From: Coccinella septempunctata
Lineage: Eukaryota > Arthropoda > Insecta > Coleoptera > Coccinellidae
Reading direction: 5' to 3'
DNA length: 64,000 nt
NCBI RefSeq assembly: GCF_907165205.1
Contig: NC_058196.1
Coordinates: 2,956,501-3,020,500 of the forward strand
Shown: piece by piece, positions 10,480 through 19,797 of the stretch
Layout: the number at the start of each line of letters is the position of its first letter
How positions within the stretch are numbered: the stretch's first letter is position 1
Made by a program: the position numbers and the translations under genes
The notes under the pieces: generated by a model
Seen by the model: the letters and a program-made list of their open reading frames with translations, nothing else
The model's database searches: none
Told to the model about the DNA's origin: nothing

Positions 10480-12380
10480 TATACAATGTGGCGTAATGAA
10501 TGGATAATATGGTGCCTGCGGGTAGAGGACCGCATAGCAGTTCGGAAAAATATATTTTACAATGTGGATAAATTCAGATGCATACTACCCGCCGATATGA
10601 ATATCAACAAGTGTTACGATCTGAATTGAGCTAGCCAATTTGGAGCCTTGACGATGGCAAATTGGCTAGCTCAATTCAGATCGTAACACTTGTTGATATT
10701 CATATCGGCGGGTAGTATGCATCTGAATTTATCCACATTATTTTATTCATTGCCTCCCCGTTTAGGCGTGATGATTTTTTGATATATTTTATGTTCAGTA
10801 AAAGTCCAATGGTTTTCGAGATATTGGAGATTTTCGAAAATTCGAGAAAATCACACCCTTCGCTACTCGTTTGTCAGGCAAGACTCCAAATGAAGGAATT
10901 TTTTCAAACTGTTTTTTGGATAGTATTCCTAGATAGATGCGCTATCGAATGTAAATTATTATTTTTGAAGTGCATAAATTGTTTTTCATAAAAAAAAGAT
11001 GTAACTCAAATTTTCTGCTTCGCTTATTTTTTTTTCCTAAGTTCAACCCAGCGTGGTGTAAAAAAATAATATGGTTACCTGAGTGCCAAAGCAAGAGAAA
11101 ACATGCCTGTTTATCTGAGATTCTGAAATGGTATAACTCGCTCTATTATCAGCATTAAATACAAAATGAATTTCTATTACAATGAGTGAATGCTGAGTTT
11201 GATGTAACCCTTTTTCTTTAATTGTTGGCAACTGAAATGGGACTTGCAAGCAGAATAAAGCAATTATTCATAAAAAGTTGTAAAGCATCTAGTAGAGCTC
11301 CTAAGGCCCACTTTGAATACTTTTTGTAAAACTCAATTCAATTAAACGATATTTTAAAAGTTTTTTTCTCTCGTATTCTTTAATTATTAAGCCCTATAGT
11401 TTTTAAGCGAATTTCAAGTAACTAAGTGAATTTCAGCACTTTTATAGTTAAGAAAAAATTAATTTCTATTACATTGATTCAAGATCTTTGTTACAAAAAT
11501 GCTGAAATTTTGTTCATAACTTGAAATTAATTTGAAAATATTGATTTCGCAACGTTGGGGTTCAATAATAAAAGAAAACGAGACAAAATAATTTTGAAAT
11601 ATCGTTTCATTGAATGAAGTTTCACAAATAATGTTTAAATTGTCCACCATGTGTTCTGATACATGCTCTATAGTCTACACTTGCTAATGAATCATAGCTT
11701 TATTGCATATCAACAATTTGAAAATGAGTATCGTTTCATTGAATTAAATTTCGCAAAAGATGCATTAAGAGGCCACCATGAGCTTCAGTACATGCTCTAT
11801 ACCTTTTTATAGATGATTGCTTTATTTTGCTTGCATTTCTCATTTTAGCTCCTAAAAAAATTTCAGAAACAGTGTTCACATTGAACTAGGTCTCAATTGA
11901 TTGTAATAGGAATTCATTTTGTATGAAATGCTGAAAATACAGAGAGTTATACCATCTCAGAATCTCAATGAAACGAGCATGTTTTTTCTTGCATTGGCTC
12001 TCAAGTAACCATATTATTTTTTACACCACGGTAGGTTGAACTTATGAAAAAAAATTAGCAAAACGGAAAAGTTGAGTTAGATCTTTTTTTTATGAAGAAC
12101 TATTCATGCGCCTCAAAAATAATGAATTACATTCGATAGATCATCTATCCAGGAATACTGTACAAAATACAGTTTGAAAAAATTCCTTCATTTGAAGTCT
12201 TGCCTGCAAAACGAGTGGCGAAGAGTGTAATACTCTTGAATTTTCGAAAATCTCCAATATCTCGAAAACCAAGGCATTTTTAATAAACGTAAAATATATT
12301 TTTCTGAACCGACATAGAGTCCTCTACCTACAGGCTCCATATTATCTATTCATTACGCCACACCCTGTATATAGTATGCC
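10480..12380. mobile_element. Long-terminal-inverted-repeat (foldback-like) non-autonomous element
   Basis: The ends are inverted repeats: 'gtggcgtaatgaatggata' near 10492 and its complement near 12345-12364, with 'tatac' outside both. Similarity continues inward for roughly 700 bp on each side (for example 10800-11260 against 12280-11900). The centre (11290-11800) has two diverged direct repeats beginning 'atcgtttcattgaat'. No transposase is encoded. The right-arm counterpart is 40861-42205, where one end is truncated. The element therefore predates the duplication. Confidence 0.65.
10559..10781. mobile_element. Perfect 81-bp hairpin insertion with 9-bp target duplication
   Basis: The other arm has an uninterrupted site here, so this is an insertion. 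The 9-bp sequence 'atatatttt' occurs on both sides (10550-10558 and 10782-10790). Inside, 10561-10641 is the exact reverse complement of 10659-10739 (81 of 81 bases), separated by a 17-nt loop. About 42 bp of extra sequence lies between the hairpin and the right target copy. The perfect arms indicate a recent insertion. No coding capacity. Confidence 0.75.
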
Positions 12381-12504
12381 ATACCTTGGGTAATAATCCT
12401 ACGGTTTATGAGTTGTTGGAATCTTTATGAAAAAATGCTGAGAACGGAAGGTCACTTTTCGAATATTTCTGCTGGGAACGTTTTATTCGGGAAAGCAGCA
12501 ATTT

Positions 12505-12683
12505 CGAACTGCTTGATTAGTCTGTGACTTCCGGAAGCTGAAATTCGATGTTGCGTTAAATAATTTTCACATTTCATTAATTGTTCATCATTGTTCTCAA
12601 AATTATTGATCGAAGCATCGAATTTCAAGTTTCCTCCTGTGGTTTCCGGAAGTCACAGAGTAATCAAGCTGTTCGAAACATAG
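12505..12683. mobile_element. Small inverted-repeat element (MITE-like) upstream of exon 2
   Basis: Inverted ends of about 50 bp: 'cttgattagtctgtgact' near 12519 and its diverged complement near 12650-12670, both followed inward by 'tccggaa'. The same element is at 40543-40731 in the other arm, so it predates the duplication. No coding potential. Confidence 0.55.
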
Positions 12684-12793
12684 ACATAGATATTCTCAAT
12701 GTCTATGGTTCGGACTTGCTGTTTTATGGTTCTTCTTCTAGTTATTTCTGAATTTTTATATTCAAATAATACATTAGGTGTTTATTTTTTCAG

Positions 12794-14686
12794 CGTTCAT
12801 GGCAGATTTGCACCTCAAGGCACTCACAGGCAACGTCATGCGTCCATTGCACGCGAGCAAGCGCGAATCAAGTATAGATAACGCTGACACGTACTTCTCG
12901 ATAGAGGAATGTATTGACGATATTTTAGAAGGCTACAGAGTGTTGGTCATAATGAGAGGTTTGCCGGGCAGCGGTAAATCGCACTTAGCGAAATCCATAC
13001 TCAAGGCTTGTTATACCAATCCGAACTACGAGCATCATATACACAGCGCCGACAACTTTTTCATGAACAGAGGGAAGTACAAGTACGACGCAAGGCAGAT
13101 CAGCCAGGCGCACCAGTGGAACCAGAGGAACGTGGACCACAGGATGCAGGAAGGTTATAGTCCCTTGATCGTGGACAACACCAACACCGAAATGTGGGAT
13201 ATGGTGAATTACGTAGGGATGGCCGTGCGGAACGGCTACAAGATCCGCGTTCTGGAGATGAACACCAGATGGTGCTTCAGTTGCAGAGATCTTACCAGCA
13301 GGAACCAGCACAATGTTCCCAAACGTACCATCGAGAACATGTTGGCGAGGTACGAGATGGGCATTACGGCTAAGAAACTCTTGGTGAATTACCAGTGTCC
13401 CCTCACTCACCAGGAACAACCGTTGCTCAGAAGAGTTCCCGCCCTCTTTACCCTTACTGTCGGAAACGACGCTGGTTCCGCCCACGACGCCATCAACCCC
13501 GATCTATCCTTACCGAGAAGCAAGAAAAAAAGCAAATACGAAATTTGGAGTTTAAACGACAATTGCGGCACGCAAGAGAACGGAATGAACGGTCTTATGA
13601 ACGGGGTATCTAACCTTAATTTGTCGGAGTCGCCAAACACGTACAACTATTTCGGCTGGGACACGAGCTTAGATAACCACGTCGTTGAAGATTGGAGGAT
13701 CGTGGAGACTCCCACGAACGTACCGGCCGAGTACATCAGGGAGATGTACGACGATTGCAGGGGGGATTTCGACATGACTTTCGAGATCTTCTTGGAGGAT
13801 AACAAGGATTATTCGCATCTAACGTACGAGCGGACTAACGATCAGCAAATGCCGGAGGAAAATTCGGTCGTTATTGGTAAAAACGCGTCCGTGGAGTCGC
13901 TGAACGAGGTCGGCGTAAACCCGGATTATTCAGGCCGGATCCATAAAGATGTGTTTACAAACTATCCCGAAGGTGCAGGAATCCCCAACACCGGAGTCTT
14001 CGTCGGAGGACGAATGTTGGACCCCGCCGTCAGGATCCGTTACGGACTTAGACTCTCAGAACCCGATGACGCCCTTCGAAAATCACAACATCGAGCTCAA
14101 CCTCGGGGACCTGTTGGTCCAGCAGTTGGTGGGCGAGTTCGGCGATCCCGCCCTCAATTTCCCGATCGGGTTTCTGCCGGTCGTCCAGCTGCCCAAAACG
14201 CTGGCCAGGCAGCTTTACGCCTTCTATGTGGAGTCCGTCTATCAGCAGATGGACACCCAGAAGTGCATCCTGGACGTGCTGGTCAAGGAGGATGAGACGT
14301 TCGCCAGAAAATTGCAAGAGGAAGAGAACAATGGATCGACGGTTAGCAAACCGCCCCCGGAAGGTCTCCAGGAGATCATGAACGAGCAGGCGGCGTTGCG
14401 GTTGCACAAGAGGCAGATGCCGGCGTTGAAGACGCCCAAAGACCTGTCGACGGAGCTCACGTAGAAGAAGCTGTTCGAGACGTTTCCGCACGTAGAACAG
14501 GACGCCATACTGGAATTGTACCACGCCAACGAGCTGAATTACAAGCAGACTGTCGATGATTTGATAGCTTCCGTAGGCCAGGCGGGCGTACGTTCGACAG
14601 GCGGGAACATAAGGGAGCCGCCCATCAGCTAGTCTACGATGCAGGAACTGGAGGAGGCTCATATAGACTGTGAACCCCCAGCAAAG
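12794..14686 (+). pseudogene. Left N4BP2-like gene, exon 2 (kinase and CUE region, broken)
   Basis: Acceptor CAG at 12791-12793 and donor GTGA at 14687. Phase 1 entry gives A-F-MADLHLKAL. The exon encodes a P-loop kinase of the AAA_33/polynucleotide-kinase-like type (GLPGSGKS about 60 residues after the ATG at 12799, then 'LIVDNTNT' as the Walker B-like strand), an acidic linker, and a CUE-like segment ('KKLFETFPHVEQDAILELY'). N4BP2 family proteins bind ubiquitin and carry kinase and nuclease (Smr) modules. Lesions: a frameshift between about 13930 and 14000, in-frame TAG at 14462, TAG at 14630, and loss of ~75 codons that the other copy retains near 13716. Not translatable as one protein. 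Confidence 0.85.
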
Positions 14687-14756
14687 GTGATTATCCGTTC
14701 ATCCATCAGCTTGCCATAGGAGCACAATATCGAAAAACCTTTTTCCCAAGGGAAAT

Positions 14757-15865
14757 TTGGGATTTACTCGAGCGTCTCGGATTAATACATAATCTCTTTA
14801 AGAATTATTGACATCCCAGTAGGCCTTGAAAGTCCAGACGCAGCTTAATATCTGGTCACAAAAAATCTTCAATAGTTTCTATAGTTTCAATCACAGAACA
14901 AGAATCTGTATATAGGGGGAATTGTCTAGGACAGTCTGTCAGAATAGTAAAAAAAAAACGATCATTGTACATACTCGTGCGTGTCAGATTAAGATATAAG
15001 TGTTTAATTACATGTTGAAAAGTGTATATTCTCTTAATCTGACAATTTAAGTGTGACGACAATGTGTGAGAGGGCGCCAAACTTGGAAAAAAAAACCTCA
15101 CGTGTACATTCTCGAGCGCGGTGGCTTTTTTCCTTAATTTGAAGCTAATGGTTCAAGAATAACGAAAATAATATAATCTGACAGTTTCAGCAAACCGAAA
15201 TAATAAAAATTGGCAATAAAGGTCAACAAAATCAGTTTTTTTGAATTATCTCTTCTCCTGGGCTCAAAACTGTTTTCGCGTTCATTGTAGAAGTTGTAGA
15301 GCGTAACATCTTCTACAAATTTTGTCCGAAGCAATTTTTTCTACGTTTGAACGTTTTTGAGATATATGGCGATGAATGTACATCAGACTGAGTTTCTGCA
15401 TTGACCTTGGTTTCGTATGTGTGGCTAAGCTCATAGCCCTTATCGCCCTCTAACTCGAAAACGGTCGAGAGTATGTCTGACACGCTAGATTTTTTTTGCA
15501 TTCTCGAAGGAGCGCTGTGACCTTAAGCGTCACGTCCGAATTGTCAGTACCTTGAAAAGTAGCTTCCTTTGGGTCCAATTAACTTATCCTCTAACAATCT
15601 GAAACGCTCATTTTTAACTCTTTCGTACGGCCAGCCCCACCACGCAAACTGTCAAATTAACATTAATTTATTATCAGAGACACGTGGGGCGTATGCAGTA
15701 CTTGATCTGACAAGCTCGAGTATGTACACCTGACGATTTTTTTTTTACATCTTTGAGAGCCTACAGACGCTTTCCCCACCGTTGGAAGTGCATAGAACCT
15801 TATTTCTTTCTATCATCTTCAAAATCCACTAGGTCTCCACGACGCTCGAGTAAATCCCGATTTAG
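14757..15865. mobile_element. Intronic inverted-repeat element with repeated CTCGAG motifs
   Basis: The second intron (14687-16057) holds an element whose ends read 'gggatttactcgagcgt' (near 14760) and its complement (near 15841-15858). Related motifs of the form 'gtacatactcgagcgtgtcaga' recur inside in both orientations near 14966, 15103 and 15701, with a partial one near 15470. The same structure is at about 37240-38710 in the other arm, where ~370 bp is inserted or retained. No transposase is visible. It looks like a non-autonomous DNA transposon with subterminal repeats. Confidence 0.5.
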
Positions 15866-16057
15866 CATCTTCGCGCCCCAACTACAGCATTTCTGTACAG
15901 ATCTAGGACCTATTTTATCTATTATTGTTTCAACTTCACTATCTTGAAAGTTTTGTGTAGGTGATTTTTGGTTAAACGGTTTTTTTGACCAATTATCCGA
16001 ACTCGAATTGTGTGACTGTTTCTGACGGCTAAATTACATATTCCTATTCTCTTACAG

Positions 16058-16494
16058 GAGGATAAGACTAAATCGGCTACTGAGTACCGGGAAGAGGCAG
16101 AGTACCACCGCAGAAAACGAAACGAACTGAATGAGAAAGCCCGAGAGCACCACGGCAAAGGACAAACGGAGATAGCTCAATTTTATTCGGTGCTGTCGCC
16201 AGAGCAGACCAAGTACTACGACACGGCGAACAACAAGGCTGCCACGGTTTTCCTAGACGAAAACTCGAAGCAGTTGCAGAACATGAACACATTGGACCTC
16301 CATTATCTCTTCGTTAAGGAAGCCGTGTCCGCCTTGGACGTGTTCATCGACGGTAAAATCGAGCATCTGAACGCAACCGCCGGGAAACAAACTCAACATC
16401 TCCTTATTATAACCGGAAGAGGCAACAGGAGCGCCAACGGAGTTAGCAAAATAAGGCCTGCTGTGATAAAAAGACTGGAAGCCAGAAAAATAAG
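16058..16494 (+). pseudogene. Left N4BP2-like gene, exon 3 (DUF1771 + Smr), open
   Basis: Acceptor at 16057 and donor GTGAGA at 16495. The frame is open throughout. It begins 'EDKTKSATEYREEAE', the helical DUF1771 module (conserved 'YREEA', 'AQFYS', 'YYDTANN'), then the Smr domain with 'TLDLHYLFVKEAV' (the DLH motif) and 'LLIITGRGNRSANGVSKIRP' (the TGRGNRS loop, close to the family's TGxGxHS). Smr domains of this type are nucleic-acid nucleases or binders. The exon itself is undamaged, although upstream exon 2 would stop translation. The family-typical TG-RG loop is kept here, while the right copy has TIRGN. Confidence 0.85.
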
Positions 16495-16788
16495 GTGAGA
16501 ATTTACATAACTACAACCATAAATAAACTAGAAGTAAATCACGAAAAATAAGAATAATAAACTCAAAAGAATAGAATTTAAAAAAAGCATAAGAAAAACG
16601 TTTCGAAGCAATGAAACTTACAATAAAGATGAAAAGTACTTTTCATCTGCATGCAGACCACAAACTCGAATTCAGTCAACTTTATTTTTCCGTCAAAAAG
16701 AGAGTTTTTCTATTTTATTTCTGCCGCACCATTGAAAACACCCTGTGTAGACTATGCATTATAATTTACACTGTTTTATTTTTTTCAG

Positions 16789-16861
16789 ATATTATAAAAT
16801 GAATCCGGGGCTGCTAAAAATCAAGATCAAACGCAACACGCCTGTTACCAACGATCTCTGA
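16789..16861 (+). pseudogene. Left N4BP2-like gene, exon 4 (C-terminus)
   Basis: Acceptor TTTTTTCAG ends at 16788. The split codon AG|A restores Arg, then YYKMNPGLLKIKIKRNTPVTNDL and a TGA at 16859-16861. The exon completes the Smr fold and is the same length (73 bp) as its partner at 36255-36327. A run of ~400 bp after it holds no gene. Confidence 0.8.
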
Positions 16862-17287
16862 TGTAGTATATTCCTGATACTTGTTAAAATTTTTCACAAA
16901 TACATTTTATGACCATAACTTTGATGTGTTTGTTCAAGAAGGAATATATTAGGTAAGTGAAGAAGAGCGTCTAGGTTCCTCATAAGTTTTAAGAACATTC
17001 GATGTTTTTCAGTTTGTCTGAATTGGGTCATATTTTAATGTTTGGAATTTTTTTTCATTTTTTTTAGTGTTAATATGTATGATAATTTTTTGGACAAAAT
17101 GCACCTAACACAATACAGTAAGTTGTATTAATTTCATTTATTTTTTGTTAACCGCGATAGTGAATTTTAAAGTTGATGGGTGAAATTGGTAAAACACGTT
17201 GATAGATTGTTTTGATCATGTTTCACCCATTTTCGATGTTCATGTTCAAACAATTCAATTTATTCAAAAATTCTTTCTTGCAGTGTA

Positions 17288-17798
17288 TCTAATATATAAA
17301 ATTCTCGTGTCATAGTTTTCGTTACCATACTCCTCCGAAACGGCTTGACCGATTTTGATGAAATTTTTTGTGCTTATCCGGTATCTATGAGAATCGGCCA
17401 ACATCTATTTTTCATCCCCCTAAATGTTAGGGGTAGTCCACCCCTAAATTTTTTTTGTATTTTTTAGACAAAATTTTTAATTTCTATTTTTTATGATACA
17501 ACATACAAAAATACATGAAATCCTCAATTTTCACCCTTCTACGATCAACCCTTATTTTTTAATAGCCATTTTAGTAATTTAATCATTAGGAAATTATTTA
17601 TATGGCAAAACAACGTTTGCCGGGTCAGCTATCTATGAGAATCGGCCAACATCTATTTTTCATCCCCCTAAATGTTAGGGGTTGTCCACCCCTGAATTTT
17701 TTTTTGTATTTTTTAGACAAAATTTTTAATTTCTATTTTTTTATGATACAACATGGAAATTATTTATATGGCAAAACAACGTTTGCCGGGTCAGATAG
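17288..17798 (+). mobile_element. Non-autonomous Helitron, 511 bp, with internal duplication
   Basis: It begins TCTAATATATAAAATTCTCG and ends with the hairpin GGCAAA...TTTGCC followed by GGGTCAGATAG (a decayed CTAG end), typical of a widespread insect Helitron family. It contains two copies of its 3' half (17400-17622 and 17624-17798). The reverse-complement site in the other arm (near 35625-35635) reads straight through. This shows insertion precisely between A (17287) and T (17799) with no target duplication, as Helitrons do. No RepHel protein is encoded. Confidence 0.85.
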
Positions 17799-19328
17799 TA
17801 CTTTTATATCCATTGTTATCCGGTGAGCTGCAATATTGTTTATGTTTGTTTCAATATTGAGCTTTGACATTGGTACTTAGTTTTTAATAGTTTTAGGTGT
17901 TCATTGTTAGTTTTAGGTTATATTATCACGTTTTCTGACAAATCAACTTTTAAGTACAAATTTGTAATAGGAACAAATTTATACGAATATATTTTTGATA
18001 TTATATACTTAATTGTACTGAAACTTATCAGATTGCCTTTCTGAATGTTAAAAGTAGTTGGTTAAGATTTTTGGTGCTGGAAAATGAGGGGAGAGGTTTC
18101 CAAATTTTATTGAAAGGTGACGAGAACAAAAACAGCATTGTGTTGGCTGTGTATGGTGCTATAAGTAAACATTGTTATCTGTGTGCAATATTTTTATATT
18201 AATAATAAGTACACCTATGTTACCATTACTTGTTCGATAAGGTTTGTGATATAATTTTGTATCTACTTTTTTATAATAAATTATGGACAATACTTCAGTG
18301 TTCCCTATGTAAGCCTTATGTGCCCTTCAAATGAACATTTCGACAGATTCGAGATGAGTCCTGGTTATCTCAGTTCCTACCACAATATTTTGAGTCGTAG
18401 TTGTGATAACTGATAATTCAGGAATTAATCTTTGCTCCACTAGTGTGGAGTTATCATTGAATTAGAGGATATGGTGAGTAAAGGTTGTTGGAATAAAGTG
18501 AAATGTGTTCCATCGCTCAATATGAGAATATATTTTCTTGCTACCAACAAGGAAAAAATGGTAAGTATTGCACTGTCTTTAGTTACTTTGAAATTGAATT
18601 CGTTTCCTCTGAAATCAAGATTCATTTGCTCAACATTCAATGTTTATGCGAGTTATATTAGCACATATAATAACATATAATAAGCTCCTGAAGGTAAATT
18701 CGTTGATTTATTATTCATAATTATTTATCGCCATAACTGACAAGCAAAAAATTTTCTGAAAGAGAACCGAAATTCCGGTAAATATCAACAAACTCTCAAA
18801 GTGCTGAAACGACTCTGACCTGAATGAATACTGCGAAATTTCACATATTTCACTTTTCAGATTTAGAATTGCGAGCTTCAGCGTGCCCACAACAATTTTT
18901 TTGGAAAATTTAATTCTTTAAATGTCTTTTTTTTTCATAGAGATTCTATGCTTAAACGTCGTTTAAAAGGCCTTGAATAACTCAGAAACCGTTTCTCCCA
19001 CCAAAAATCATGCTTCTTGAAGCTCTCGATCCGCATAATCCCGACGAAACCTCGACAGCTTCAAAATTGACATGACATGAGTGTACACAGTCTAAATTCC
19101 AATTGAAACCTCTCGAAGCCACTGAGGCAAAGCGGCCTTGCCGTTCGGCACACAGCGGCCTAATGTAGATGCATCCAGAGTTGTCTCTGGATGCAGCTTT
19201 ACACGCAGAGAAATTTTGTGGCCATTGAGCTCCGCATGAGCTGGTGCAACATATGTTTATAAGAAAATAAAAAAAAATTGTCCTGAAATCTTTATTCTAC
19301 TGAAATTTGACGTAGTCATTTCGAGATT
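17799..19328. other. Duplicated intergenic DNA, no gene seen
   Basis: Matches 34019-35625 in inverted orientation. It contains a perfect 11-bp hairpin (TGCATCCAGAG and its complement around a 4-nt loop, near 19170-19197), and the eroded core of a small inverted-repeat element (near 18930-18980) that is complete at 34374-34497. No open frame with coding character was found. Confidence 0.5.
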
Positions 19329-19797
19329 TCACGTCGTCCTCTTAAATTTATCCATATTTTTGTTCAATTTCTCGTCCGCCTGAGACGATTTCCTCAGCGG
19401 CTGCACGAAAGATTTCGATTGAAAACTTTTGTTCTCCGCGATTTCCGTCTGCGTCAATAGCGGCGCGTGCGAAAATTGAGCCAAATTACTAAAAACAAAA
19501 GAAACATCATTAATCGAAGAATCATTCGAAATTTTCGATCAGCTCCGGTTCAAACAAGAGAAAAACCTTGAAAGAGAAGAAAGCTTGAACCTTCCCGACT
19601 GTCAAGTTTCTGTTGAAGTCCAACCTGGTGGTTTTTCTGAATTTGTCGCCCGACGGCTTCCTAGCCTTGGACTTGTCCTTCACCGGGATGAAGAGCGGAG
19701 GCTTGGGGTTCCACGTTTTCGACGGTTTGGCTTCTTGCACTTCGGTCCCCTCGGACCTCGAGCTCTTGCGATTGCCCGACAGGGTGGACGTCACGTC
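19329..19797 (-). CDS. C-terminal exons of an unidentified basic host protein (left copy)
   Basis: Two exon-like blocks on the minus strand. 19797-19625 is GC-richer than its surroundings and reads 'VTSTLSGNRKSSRSEG...', '...KTWNPKPPLFIPVKDKSK...' and '...GDKFRKTT'. A donor (CAG|GTTGG at 19625/19624) and an acceptor (TTTTTAG before 19488) give the split codon AG|T, then 'NLAQFSHAPLLTQTEIAENK...' to a TGA at 19331-19329. The predicted tail is Lys/Ser-rich and hydrophilic. I do not recognise the family. The 5' side is cut off by the 3' end of a Jockey-like LINE at 19798, so upstream exons are missing. The final exon is also present at 33847-34018 in the other arm, where the first block is absent. 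Confidence 0.5.

Noticed and set aside
12985..13485. Antisense open frame opposite exon 2 (and its partner 39805-40227)
   Set aside because: Shadow of the GC-rich kinase exon; no start context, no domain.
14048..14662. Antisense open frame of ~200 codons (and 38803-39318 on the other arm)
   Set aside because: Mirror of the CUE/linker coding sequence; leucine/arginine-rich shadow frame.
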